This document shows positions 1 to 7,645 of a stretch of DNA of 64,000 nucleotides, in pieces. The notes below the pieces were generated by a model that did no database searches, was not told the origin of the DNA, and saw nothing but the letters and a program-made list of their open reading frames with translations. Positions within the stretch are counted from its first letter, which is position 1. Each line of letters starts with the position of its first letter. A program made the translations under genes and the position numbers. Source of the stretch: a virus; the IMG/VR virus record IMGVR_UViG_3300009481_000010, positions 62,001 to 126,000 of that record. One strand, 5' to 3'.

Positions 1-1
1 T

Positions 2-301
2 GACTACTCAGTCATAGAATGTATGCAGGAACACTTCCCGAAGCGAGTTTCCTTCCAGAAAGACTGCATTAGATCTACTGGTAACATATCAGTACATCAC
101 GGCGATAAGTTGAATGGATACAAAAAGGGCAAGGATGTCCTTATTGATTGCCTTATGCTGTCTCAGTGTGACCATATTATCAAGGGTATTAGTAACGTGG
201 CCCTGTGTGCTATGTTCTTTAACCTGGATCTGACTGCTGAAAACATGAACTCAATTTACAACTGCGATACAAGGGAGGATTTTGTCAATGACCTACGGTG
301 A
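2..301 (+). CDS. Fucosyltransferase-like glycosyltransferase, C-terminal part (runs off the left edge)
   Basis: The frame is open from base 2 to a TGA at 299-301, so only about 99 C-terminal residues are visible and the start lies outside the window. The segment GKDVLIDCLMLSQCDHIIKG followed by SNVALCAMFFNLDL resembles the C-terminal sugar-nucleotide-binding half of alpha-1,2/1,6-fucosyltransferases (GT11, GT23, NodZ and O-fucosyltransferases). In those a hydrophobic strand ending in a 'CDhhI.S.S' turn precedes a helix. A GDP-L-fucose-synthase-like gene at 6286 in the same cassette fits a fucose-using enzyme. Without the N-terminal half the GT family is inferred, not shown. The internal ATG at 23 is not a credible start. 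Confidence 0.55.
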   Translation, partial: DYSVIECMQEHFPKRVSFQKDCIRSTGNISVHHGDKLNGYKKGKDVLIDCLMLSQCDHIIKGISNVALCAMFFNLDLTAENMNSIYNCDTREDFVNDLR

Positions 302-545
302 TATGTGCGAAGTGATTGCTGGTGATTGGAATAGAGAACAGGATATCCTCATAGGAGAGGATAATGATCCTACCTACTTAACAGGTAAAGATGTTTGGGA
401 TATGGATCTTGTGGGACAATTTCCTGCGTTGTATGTACCTATGCTGTATGAGGCCGCTAAGGAAGAACAACTTATTGGTCTGCTGCTTACTGATGAATCC
501 TGTTCCGGTATGTTTTTGAGGTATCTCTCAAGGAAAGAAAAATGA
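288..545 (+). CDS. Small hypothetical protein
   Basis: This encodes an 85-residue acidic protein that I do not recognise. The start is taken as the ATG at 288 because a strong Shine-Dalgarno AGGGAGGA sits at 272-279, eight bases upstream. A TTG at 282 would be too close to it. It overlaps the end of the preceding gene by 14 bases and its TGA overlaps the next ATG (ATGA), so it is translationally coupled into the glycan cassette. No signal peptide, membrane segment or metal motif is visible. Confidence 0.7.
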   Translation: MTYGDMCEVIAGDWNREQDILIGEDNDPTYLTGKDVWDMDLVGQFPALYVPMLYEAAKEEQLIGLLLTDESCSGMFLRYLSRKEK

Positions 546-1285
546 GAAAAGAAACCAAAAAGTTCGAGCCAAAAGTTGGTATGATGTCATGTGTGGGTAT
601 CGGGGGAACTAAGTATCCCTTATCCTTTGGTAATTATATGGTCATCAATACGGGTCCGTACATCTGTAATATGTGGGCAGAAAACCTCAAAGAATGGGTT
701 AAAAACCATCCAGATATTGGTCACATTGAGGTAACTATCTTCCACGACGAGTGTTATGGTTGGGGCGATAGGTCAAAAATCTACCCATTTCAAATTGGTA
801 TTATTACCGATAGCCGTATCCCGCAAAGCTGGTTAGCACCTACTCTACATAGATTGTGTGTTACTGGTCATGGTTGGGGAACAGTAGCTATTGGTAAGGC
901 CGTTCATGAGCATCTAGGGATGGAGTTTACGGATTACTGCGGGTGTGAGGATGAATATACCTCTCCGTCTTTTTCTACGTCATTTGTTCCAGATGATGGT
1001 ATTAAAACCAGCACCTGTTGGAACTGTAAGAAAACTGAGACTATTCAGTACAAAAAACCTATGACAGAAGAAGAGAAGAGTATTCGTGACGAGAATATGA
1101 AAAACATAAAAATTAAGTTCTATGAAGAACCAGGGGCTGCGATTTTGGATAACCGTAGGGTTATTGAGGGCGATTTTTATGTAGAAAATTTAATAAAGAA
1201 CAAAGTCGGGTCTGGTAATCTAATTGTTTCTGATGAAGCTATGGAAGATATCAAGACCTGGTATGAAGAAGAAGAAGATGTTTGA
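542..1285 (+). CDS. Hypothetical protein with possible Cys zinc site
   Basis: This 247-residue protein matches no family I can name. Cys pairs in the middle (CGC around residue 140 and CWNC near 166) could bind a metal. The N-terminal half is rich in aromatic and glycine residues, and the C-terminus is very acidic (EEEEDV). The start is coupled to the previous gene (ATGA) and the end overlaps the next start (ATG at 1278 inside the last codons). Its place between glycosyltransferase genes suggests a role in the same pathway, but nothing in the sequence proves it. Confidence 0.7.
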   Translation: MRKETKKFEPKVGMMSCVGIGGTKYPLSFGNYMVINTGPYICNMWAENLKEWVKNHPDIGHIEVTIFHDECYGWGDRSKIYPFQIGIITDSRIPQSWLAPTLHRLCVTGHGWGTVAIGKAVHEHLGMEFTDYCGCEDEYTSPSFSTSFVPDDGIKTSTCWNCKKTETIQYKKPMTEEEKSIRDENMKNIKIKFYEEPGAAILDNRRVIEGDFYVENLIKNKVGSGNLIVSDEAMEDIKTWYEEEEDV

Positions 1286-2186
1286 AAACATTTCTAGTGC
1301 TCCATATTTAAGCGGTTATACCTACCGCACGTTTGCTGATCACGCAATTTGTGACCCTGGCGATACTACGCACATGCAAAAAGTATGTCACGGTATCAAT
1401 CCACAGGGGGTACAACCCGGAGATATTCTATACGTAACAGGAGTCAAGGTAAAAGAATTTTTCACTAAGATAGCCCCAGCTATCGATGTCCCGTTTTTTG
1501 TTATTACTGCCCAGTGGGACGCTGGACCAGATGAGTCGTTAATCCCTCTCTTCTCTCGCCATCTGGTTAAGTGGTTTACTATCAATGCAAATATTGTGCA
1601 TGAAAAGATAGTACCGATCCCACTGGGTCTTCAAAATTTGCACTGGCGTCATAATGGTAACATACAGAGTGATCCATTGACCTATGCAGGGCGAGCCGCC
1701 GTAAGAAAGAATAAGACTCTGTTAGCCTCATTCTCTATGCATAATAACATTGGGGAGAGAACTACTTGTCTCAATATGGCCCACAGGGCCTTTGGTGGTA
1801 TGTTGGACGTTAGACAGGTTCAGCGTGGAGATAGAGAGAATGATGCTTTCGTAAGAGACTATTTCAATAAAGCATCCAGGTACAAGTTTATTCTATGTCC
1901 GTGGGGTGCTGGTATTGATACTCACAGACTCTGGGAAGCTATGTATATGGGCTGTATTCCTGTTACCAAGTATCATGAGTGTTACCGAGATTTCAAGAGA
2001 GATAAGTATCCAATTGTTTTCATGGATGACTGGTCAGAGTTAAGTATGCTCTGTAACTCACTTGATCATGTTGAGAGACTATTCAAAAAACCAGATTTAG
2101 ATGATTGCATCTATTCTCCTTATTGGAAAGAACTTTTAAGCGATGAACGTAGCCATTATACTGACAGGCCAATTCAGGGAGTATAG
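1278..2186 (+). CDS. Exostosin-like (GT47-type) glycosyltransferase
   Basis: The protein has 302 residues. Residues about 203-229 read KFILCPWG, then GIDTHRLWEAMYMGCIPV. This is the nucleotide-sugar-binding signature of exostosin-like GT-B enzymes (a 'sPrG.g.dthR.wEal..GciPv' pattern), followed by a typical 'PIVFMDDW' strand. Such enzymes transfer a sugar from a nucleotide donor to a glycan or protein in the cytoplasm. The ATG at 1278 is preferred over upstream in-frame ATGs at 1224 and 1263 because it overlaps the stop of the preceding gene, as at most junctions here. The 3' end overlaps the next gene by 44 bases. Donor and acceptor are unknown. Confidence 0.75.
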   Translation: MFENISSAPYLSGYTYRTFADHAICDPGDTTHMQKVCHGINPQGVQPGDILYVTGVKVKEFFTKIAPAIDVPFFVITAQWDAGPDESLIPLFSRHLVKWFTINANIVHEKIVPIPLGLQNLHWRHNGNIQSDPLTYAGRAAVRKNKTLLASFSMHNNIGERTTCLNMAHRAFGGMLDVRQVQRGDRENDAFVRDYFNKASRYKFILCPWGAGIDTHRLWEAMYMGCIPVTKYHECYRDFKRDKYPIVFMDDWSELSMLCNSLDHVERLFKKPDLDDCIYSPYWKELLSDERSHYTDRPIQGV

Positions 2187-2856
2187 GGAAGTTTATGACA
2201 ACTTCGATAAGTACATCCTGCAAGATCTACAACCAGACGTATTCATTCATACCTGGACTAACCTGGGATTGAATACGGGCCGCTACCAGTTCGATACTGA
2301 AGAACAGCTTGACATAACGGACGTTATGGAAAAGTACAGACCTGCGGCGATTTGCGTAGAAGACCCTAAGCAAGTAGAAATCGACGTTAGTCGCTTCGCC
2401 GCCACTAATCATACAGTACCTATCTCCAACATAGTCAATATGTTTCGTAAGACTTATCTAGGTGGTAGTCTTGTAACTGTTACTGGTAAAGAATATGATC
2501 TTGTGATTAAAGCTCGCCCTGATATCATGTTTGAGGAAAGTATTCCAGCAGATGAACTTTTACGTCCTGCACTACATGTACCAGATCAGAGTAACCTACA
2601 GATTTGTGATCACCTGGCCTTTGGTAGTACGTTAGACATAGTTATGTACTGCGATCTGTATGGGCATCTAGATAGATACTATAACCCAAAATTAATTACT
2701 CCAAACACTGATCCGAATGGATCGCCGTTACACGCAGAAAGCCTGTTATACAAACACTTGATTAATCGTCAAGACTTCGCAAGAGACGTGTGGGAACCAA
2801 ATGTTCAATCAACTAACTGGAACTATCATATTCCGCACAAGAAGAGGGGAATGTAA
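2143..2856 (+). CDS. GT-A-type putative glycosyltransferase
   Basis: This 237-residue protein begins MNVAIILTGQFREY and continues with PDVFIHTW. That opening belongs to a family of small GT-A-like proteins that I associate with phage and bacterial polysaccharide loci. A later strand KEYDLVIKARPDIMFEE contains the R-x-D-x type acidic motif expected for metal and nucleotide-sugar binding. A C-terminal segment (HAESLLYKHLI) resembles the acceptor-side helix of this family. The start overlaps the end of the exostosin-like gene. The stop and the next ATG share one base (TAATG). No substrate can be read from the sequence. Confidence 0.65.
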   Translation: MNVAIILTGQFREYREVYDNFDKYILQDLQPDVFIHTWTNLGLNTGRYQFDTEEQLDITDVMEKYRPAAICVEDPKQVEIDVSRFAATNHTVPISNIVNMFRKTYLGGSLVTVTGKEYDLVIKARPDIMFEESIPADELLRPALHVPDQSNLQICDHLAFGSTLDIVMYCDLYGHLDRYYNPKLITPNTDPNGSPLHAESLLYKHLINRQDFARDVWEPNVQSTNWNYHIPHKKRGM

Positions 2857-3296
2857 TGAATAAGGAAATTCTTGCGGAATACAAGAAATCCCATGACAAT
2901 ATCCACCGTTCCGTGGGTAGAACTGAAGAGTACATACAGAACGCTGCCGACTGGAATAAGGAAACCTTCCAAATTAGCGAGTTTCTCAAGGTTCTAGAGA
3001 CACTACCGGCGAAGCCTTCTATGATCGAATTGGGGACTAGTATGTTCCCTACGTATAGTAAGATCTTTACGGAAGTTCGTACAGACTCCTTGGAGACCGC
3101 TAATGCTATTCTACCAGACTCCAAATACAATGTACTAATACAAGGCTCCATGAGAATAGGTGATCAATACTTGGTATCAGGAGAAATGTTCATTATTGAG
3201 CCGGGTGAGACCGTCAAGCCGCACTTCATAGAAGACTGTATCGTTGTGACTGTCAAAGTCCCAAGTGTAATAGGAGACAAATATGTGGTTCATTAG
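2856..3296 (+). CDS. Cupin-like small protein of the glycan cassette
   Basis: This is a 146-residue protein. The C-terminal half (about residues 88-146) has the strand pattern of a small beta-barrel: GDQYLVSGEMFIIEPGETVK, PHF, then IVVTVKVP. It includes the P-x-x-x-x-P-H turn seen in cupins. The N-terminal half is helical and ends in a segment (SMIELGTSMFPTYSKIF) of unknown role. Cupin-fold proteins in sugar loci are often epimerases, isomerases or small-molecule-binding partners. Only one histidine of the usual metal set is evident, so activity is uncertain. The start is coupled to the upstream stop (TAATG). Confidence 0.45.
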   Translation: MNKEILAEYKKSHDNIHRSVGRTEEYIQNAADWNKETFQISEFLKVLETLPAKPSMIELGTSMFPTYSKIFTEVRTDSLETANAILPDSKYNVLIQGSMRIGDQYLVSGEMFIIEPGETVKPHFIEDCIVVTVKVPSVIGDKYVVH

Positions 3297-3666
3297 TCAT
3301 AGGGGTAACGTAGCGGGAAAGAATGAGGCACTGGAAAACTCTCCAGAGTATCTGATTCAATCTACCCAGGTCTCTACATACGTAGAGTTGGATTACTGGT
3401 TAATTGGTAAGGGGCTTTATACAGGGCATGACTTCCCTCAGTACCCAATTGACCTACAGTTCCTAAAGAACCCTAAGTTCATCTGTCATGCTAAGAACCT
3501 ACTGGCCCTACAGTTTGGTACAATGAATAAACTACATTGCTTCTGGCACGAAGCAGACTTTTGTACCATTACATCTTATGGTATTATTTGGAAATACCCA
3601 GAAGTATATTGGAATGGTAAAATTGCAGGAATTTGTGCAGACACAAAACCGGAGTGGATCAAATGA
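3283..3666 (+). CDS. GDPD-like (glycerophosphodiesterase-fold) short protein
   Basis: This 127-residue protein begins MWFISHRGN and then has VELDYWL (E35, D37) and TGHDFPQY (H49, D50). These match the HRG, E-x-D and H motifs at the active site of the TIM-barrel glycerophosphodiester phosphodiesterase superfamily. It is about half the normal length, so it may be a shortened clade rather than a complete barrel. I recall similar short versions in sugar loci of phages and aquatic bacteria. A role in trimming or transferring phosphodiester-linked substituents is possible. It overlaps both neighbours. Confidence 0.6.
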   Translation: MWFISHRGNVAGKNEALENSPEYLIQSTQVSTYVELDYWLIGKGLYTGHDFPQYPIDLQFLKNPKFICHAKNLLALQFGTMNKLHCFWHEADFCTITSYGIIWKYPEVYWNGKIAGICADTKPEWIK

Positions 3667-4883
3667 AAAATGACAAGATATGCTTTGTGATTGTTACACA
3701 CAATAGGAGAGAAGATTTTCTTGAACTAATAAGATCCATTAAAAAGTACCATGATATCTTCGTTTTCTATAACGTTGATATTATTGTGTTCGATAATGAG
3801 TCAGATATTCCAGTGGAAAAAGATCCATTATATACACTCCACAAGTCTAATAATCAAAGAAAGACAAACGGCCTAACTGGAGCGTGGGAGATTGTTGTAC
3901 AAAAATACATTAATTCATATAAGTATTTTATATTTTCTAATCATGACGTTGTATTGGATCAGTCTATAGAGCAGTTCTTCAAGTGTCTTCATTCACTTAA
4001 TGGAAGTTTTGTTCTTGGGCCATCATCAAATCCTGGTGGTGCAAATCAATATCAATCAAGGATGCAGAGATGTACTAATCGAAACACAAAGTGTGAAACT
4101 GTAGAAAAACTCCCTAAAACCCCACCGATGATACATGGATTTTTTTGGGCGACTAATCGTAACAGCTTGATTACCGCAATGCATAATGATAATTACTATT
4201 TTAATCCCTCTTTTCCTTTTGGGGGATGTGAAGATGATTGGCAGTTACGACTCATAGAGCGTGATCAATCCACAAAACTTCTTTGGGAAAAGAGTTGTTA
4301 TGTATATCATAAGCATCATTCTGATTGGAGAAATAAGGCTGATGAACAGGGTGTTTACAATAAGGTTTATGAAGAAGATACTGGATATGCAAAACCACAC
4401 CAAGCCAAGATAGACTATGTTGTAGGGTGGTGCGAGCAGGCTGGTAGTATTCTTGACACTGGCTGTGGACGTGGTGAATATATTCGTGCCGTTGCTCCAC
4501 ACGTTTGTTCTGTGACCGGCGTAGAAATAAGTAAAGTTTGTTGTGACAAATATCTTTCAGACGTAAATTATTTTAACGAAGACATAGTAACGTACTGTAA
4601 AAGAGATATAAGATATGACGCTGTTTATTGCACAGATGTGTTGGAACATATCCCGCCCTTATGTCTAGATGAAGTGCTTGAGTGCTTATCTTCAGTGTCT
4701 GACCACTTTCTGTTTTTAGTCGCTTCTGGATCAGATAAGAAATGTGGATACGAACTACATTTATCAAACTTCAACTTTGAAGAATGGACAAGTATTCTTG
4801 GTGAAAGATTCAAGATTACAAAATCTATCAAGGGATTTGATCAGTGGCCATATATACATATTTTTGAATGTGAAAACAAATGA
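3663..4883 (+). CDS. GT2-like glycosyltransferase fused to SAM-dependent methyltransferase
   Basis: The protein has 406 residues in two domains. Residues 1 to about 240 are a GT-A fold: the start ICFVIVTHNR is the classic family 2 opening, FSNHDVVLD at 91-99 is the metal-site equivalent, and GGCEDDW at 187-193 is the ED-type catalytic loop. Residues about 250-400 are a class I methyltransferase with motif I (ILDTGCGRGEY, 263-273), VTGVEIS after it and a DVLEHIPP motif. The fusion suggests that one polypeptide adds and methylates a sugar. The ATG at 3663 follows a GGAG at 3651; an upstream in-frame ATG at 3633 lacks a site. The gene is markedly AT-rich (down to about 27% GC in places) compared with its neighbours, suggesting recent acquisition. 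Confidence 0.85.
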   Translation: MKNDKICFVIVTHNRREDFLELIRSIKKYHDIFVFYNVDIIVFDNESDIPVEKDPLYTLHKSNNQRKTNGLTGAWEIVVQKYINSYKYFIFSNHDVVLDQSIEQFFKCLHSLNGSFVLGPSSNPGGANQYQSRMQRCTNRNTKCETVEKLPKTPPMIHGFFWATNRNSLITAMHNDNYYFNPSFPFGGCEDDWQLRLIERDQSTKLLWEKSCYVYHKHHSDWRNKADEQGVYNKVYEEDTGYAKPHQAKIDYVVGWCEQAGSILDTGCGRGEYIRAVAPHVCSVTGVEISKVCCDKYLSDVNYFNEDIVTYCKRDIRYDAVYCTDVLEHIPPLCLDEVLECLSSVSDHFLFLVASGSDKKCGYELHLSNFNFEEWTSILGERFKITKSIKGFDQWPYIHIFECENK

Positions 4884-5668
4884 AACTGATAACGATTTTC
4901 AACTTCCCAAAAGAAGAAAATTACATAAATTTATGTGCGTGGTGGTTACATCAAGCCCGTAAGTATGCTGTAGATCTAAATATAGAAATATGGCACAATC
5001 AAACTGAAGATTACCCTATAAGGTGGCCAGAATCCAATGGAAAGGAAAAAAGTGTAACACATATACCTAAAAACACTTTTGACCTAAAAGATTACAATGA
5101 CCGCATAGAATGGGACTCTAAGGCACTTCATAATATTGGATTCAAACTCTACAATTTGTGTAGAGAAACAGAACCCTTTATCTTTGTGGACGCCGATGCG
5201 ATTATCTTCGAAGATCTGAGCCACCTTGTGGAATGCTCCAAGGACCAGCCCGTCATTATGGTAAATCATGAAAAGGTTGAGGGGCATACTGCCCAGATCC
5301 CATTTTCGTTTTTGAATAGCGGCGTACAGGTCGTCTCAGACCCTTCCCTGTTAGACTTCGAGAAAATCCTAAGCGTGTTCGAAGAACACGGCTCAAACTA
5401 CATTATTCCTGGGACGGACCAGGCCCTGTTATACCAATACTTCAAACATATTGGTTATGACTATACCCACCCAAAAGTGGGACATGAGTGGAATCACTGT
5501 GCGGGACTACAGTCCAAGAACTACTTACTCAACCCATATAATAAAGTAAGTAGACCTACTATGCCCGAAAGTGTATTCCTACCTGTATGTATCAATCATT
5601 ATTGGTACGATTTCAAACCCTGGCAGATAGACTGCCCATTCTTCAAGGAGTTTCAAAATGGTAACTAA
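4880..5668 (+). CDS. GT8-like glycosyltransferase
   Basis: This is a 262-residue GT-A protein. PFIFVDADAIIFED carries the D104-A105-D106 metal-binding triad, SFLNSGVQVVS is the strand expected in family 8, and PGTDQALL follows as the acceptor-side loop. A C-terminal histidine (NHYW) may complete the metal site. It is probably cytoplasmic and uses a nucleotide sugar. The start overlaps the preceding stop (ATGA). The first 270 bases keep the low GC of the previous gene, then composition returns to the phage average. The foreign segment therefore seems to end inside this gene. Confidence 0.75.
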   Translation: MKLITIFNFPKEENYINLCAWWLHQARKYAVDLNIEIWHNQTEDYPIRWPESNGKEKSVTHIPKNTFDLKDYNDRIEWDSKALHNIGFKLYNLCRETEPFIFVDADAIIFEDLSHLVECSKDQPVIMVNHEKVEGHTAQIPFSFLNSGVQVVSDPSLLDFEKILSVFEEHGSNYIIPGTDQALLYQYFKHIGYDYTHPKVGHEWNHCAGLQSKNYLLNPYNKVSRPTMPESVFLPVCINHYWYDFKPWQIDCPFFKEFQNGN

Positions 5669-6296
5669 GCTTGAATACGTAACACACCAGGCCCTTACGG
5701 CCCTGTCTAGTGATGTAAAGAAATATGAATCAGATAACGACGCCCTATTATATGTACTGATAGTTGGAATGGATAACGGCGTTAGGGACTATGTGAAACA
5801 CTCACTGAGTTTTCTCAATGTGGTTCTATGGGAAGAAAAGGACGAGTTGGACGATATTGTACCAGACATTGTTATCTTCGCAGGTGACAAGATGGGTATG
5901 GACGCCGGTATTGAGTATATCAATGATACCACGGCAGTCATCGTTGAGGAAAATGAGGGCGGTAGTCTAAAACGCCGTAATACCTCACCTATTCATGCTC
6001 ATGCTGGTGTATTCAATGACTTTGTGTATCTTGATGACTGTAAGCCAACCATTATTGTATACAGTAATGTGGGCGATGTTATTACACAGGTTAGTGTACC
6101 TCAAACTGAAAAGGTTTCCACAGACCTCTCCAGAGAAGACATTGTTGATCTAGGAAAGAGAACTCCGTATTATCGACCAGCGGACTTCCCTATTGAAGTA
6201 GAAGTAGAAATGGAAGAACATGCTCCTACTGGTGACTTTCCTAATCCATCAGGAGACCGCTCAGACTGGTTTGGGGAGGAAGTAGATGAATCCTAG
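5658..6296 (+). CDS. Chimeric protein with a tail-tube-derived C-terminal segment
   Basis: This is a 212-residue protein with AAGGAG eight bases before the ATG. Residues 1 to about 150 look like a small alpha/beta domain (LLYVLIVGMD, PDIVIFAG, PTIIVYS) that I cannot assign. Residues 154-194 match the tail-tube-like protein encoded at 46367-47488. The shared segment starts STD-L/F-SREDI, includes TPYYRPA and FPIEV, and ends near TGDF. The DNA of the two segments differs at many silent positions, so the relation is old. It may act as a tube-like binding decoy or assembly partner, or be a remnant of an ancestral duplication; function is unknown. Confidence 0.75.
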   Translation: MVTKLEYVTHQALTALSSDVKKYESDNDALLYVLIVGMDNGVRDYVKHSLSFLNVVLWEEKDELDDIVPDIVIFAGDKMGMDAGIEYINDTTAVIVEENEGGSLKRRNTSPIHAHAGVFNDFVYLDDCKPTIIVYSNVGDVITQVSVPQTEKVSTDLSREDIVDLGKRTPYYRPADFPIEVEVEMEEHAPTGDFPNPSGDRSDWFGEEVDES

Positions 6297-7212
6297 AGTC
6301 CTCTTAACTGGGGGTAATGGGTTCTTAGGGCGTAATCTTACTAAGAAACTGGAGAGCGAGGGGTATCATGTGTATGCCCCTTCCTCTCACACGGATCTAA
6401 GGAAGATATTTTTCGCTGAACAATCCCTACAAGGTAGGGCGATTGATATCGTAATCCATGCCGCTGGTAGCGTAGGCGGTATTGGTGCCAATCAGAAGAA
6501 CCCAGGTAAATTCATATACGAAAACGCCGTAATGGGCCTCAACATGATTGAGGCTACTCGTGTATGGGCACCCAGGGCCAAATTCATTATGTTAGGAACG
6601 GTATGCTCCTATCCTAAGCATACCACTGTCCCATTTTGTGAGGCTGAATTATGGGATGGATATCCAGAAGAAACTAATGCCCCCTATGGCATCGCTAAAA
6701 AGATGCTTATGGAGACAGTAAAAGCCTATCACGCACAGTATGACTTCAATGGAGTCAACCTGATCCCCGTAAATATGTATGGCCCGCATGATCATTTTAA
6801 CCTTAACAATTCCCATGTTATCCCAGCGATAATTGTTAAGGTTTCTCAGGCAATGAAAAATGATAACCCAAACGTTACGTTGTGGGGAACTGGAGCAGCT
6901 TCAAGAGAATTTCTCTATGTAGAAGACTGTTGCGATGCGATTCTAAAAGCTATTGTTAGTGATCCGGGTCCAGAACCAATCAATATTGGAACAGGACATG
7001 AAGTTACTATTAAGACTTTAGTTACAGAAATATGTGCGTTGATGGAATATGATGGTCATCTTTTGTGGGATACTAGTAAGCCAGACGGGCAACCAAGAAG
7101 ATGCTTGAACACTGATCGTGCTCAGGAAAGACTTGGATTTACTGCACAAACAAACTTACGTGATGGTCTGAAAAAGACTATCGCGTGGTACTTGGAGAAT
7201 GTGAATGTATAA
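6286..7212 (+). CDS. GDP-L-fucose-synthase-like NAD(P)-dependent epimerase/reductase
   Basis: This is a 308-residue short-chain dehydrogenase. The Rossmann loop GGNGFLG is at 9-15, VGGIGANQKNP at 63-73, C107 lies in TVCSYP, Y134-x-x-x-K138, and H177 is in NSHVIPA. These line up, two residues earlier, with the catalytic set known for E. coli GDP-fucose synthase (S107, C109, Y136, K140, H179), except that Ser is Thr here. MYGPHDHF and REFLYVEDC are also family signatures. It would convert GDP-4-keto-6-deoxymannose to GDP-L-fucose, feeding the fucosyltransferase-like gene at the left edge. No GDP-mannose dehydratase is in the window, so that step may come from the host or from upstream genes. 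Confidence 0.85.
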   Translation: MNPRVLLTGGNGFLGRNLTKKLESEGYHVYAPSSHTDLRKIFFAEQSLQGRAIDIVIHAAGSVGGIGANQKNPGKFIYENAVMGLNMIEATRVWAPRAKFIMLGTVCSYPKHTTVPFCEAELWDGYPEETNAPYGIAKKMLMETVKAYHAQYDFNGVNLIPVNMYGPHDHFNLNNSHVIPAIIVKVSQAMKNDNPNVTLWGTGAASREFLYVEDCCDAILKAIVSDPGPEPINIGTGHEVTIKTLVTEICALMEYDGHLLWDTSKPDGQPRRCLNTDRAQERLGFTAQTNLRDGLKKTIAWYLENVNV

Positions 7213-7645
7213 CGTAGGATTCTTTATCCCCGCAATCAATGATTCTGAAGTGAATCAGGAAATATTTACGTGCCTTAATGAGGCACTAACTAGTGAAAGT
7301 ATCTCAGAGGGAGTTGTTTTCTATAACGACGTAGATCGTAACCCTGTAGACACCACCTTCGGTATGTTTAATAGTACCGATATCTGGCACTTTACGGGCA
7401 TTCTGATCTCTACCACCTTTGATACTTGTGAAATATCAAGAGCCGCCGTAAACAAGTTTCGCTTATACCACCTCTTCAATCCAGAAGAGAAAAATCTGGT
7501 AGGCTTGCTACATATCTCTCAGGACACTAAGTTCATTACTAAGAGTCCAGAAGAGAGTAGAGAACTCTATAGACTTACCGGTCTAAAACCAGCCCTGGAG
7601 GTGGATAGCATTTGTGATCTATTAGGAAGGTTGGGAGAACTATGA
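7205..7645 (+). CDS. Hypothetical protein at the end of the glycan cassette
   Basis: This is a 146-residue protein that I do not recognise. It has alternating strands and helices (MYNVGFFIPA, DIWHFTGILIST) that could form a small alpha/beta domain. No catalytic motif is apparent. It overlaps the fucose-synthase-like gene by eight bases and the next gene by four, so it is co-translated with both. Its location suggests membership in the sugar pathway. Confidence 0.65.
   Translation: MYNVGFFIPAINDSEVNQEIFTCLNEALTSESISEGVVFYNDVDRNPVDTTFGMFNSTDIWHFTGILISTTFDTCEISRAAVNKFRLYHLFNPEEKNLVGLLHISQDTKFITKSPEESRELYRLTGLKPALEVDSICDLLGRLGEL

Noticed and set aside
4744-4962. Open frame spanning the junction of the GT2-methyltransferase and GT8-like genes
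   Set aside because: Both overlapping genes show conserved enzyme motifs in their own frames; this frame has none and no ribosome site.
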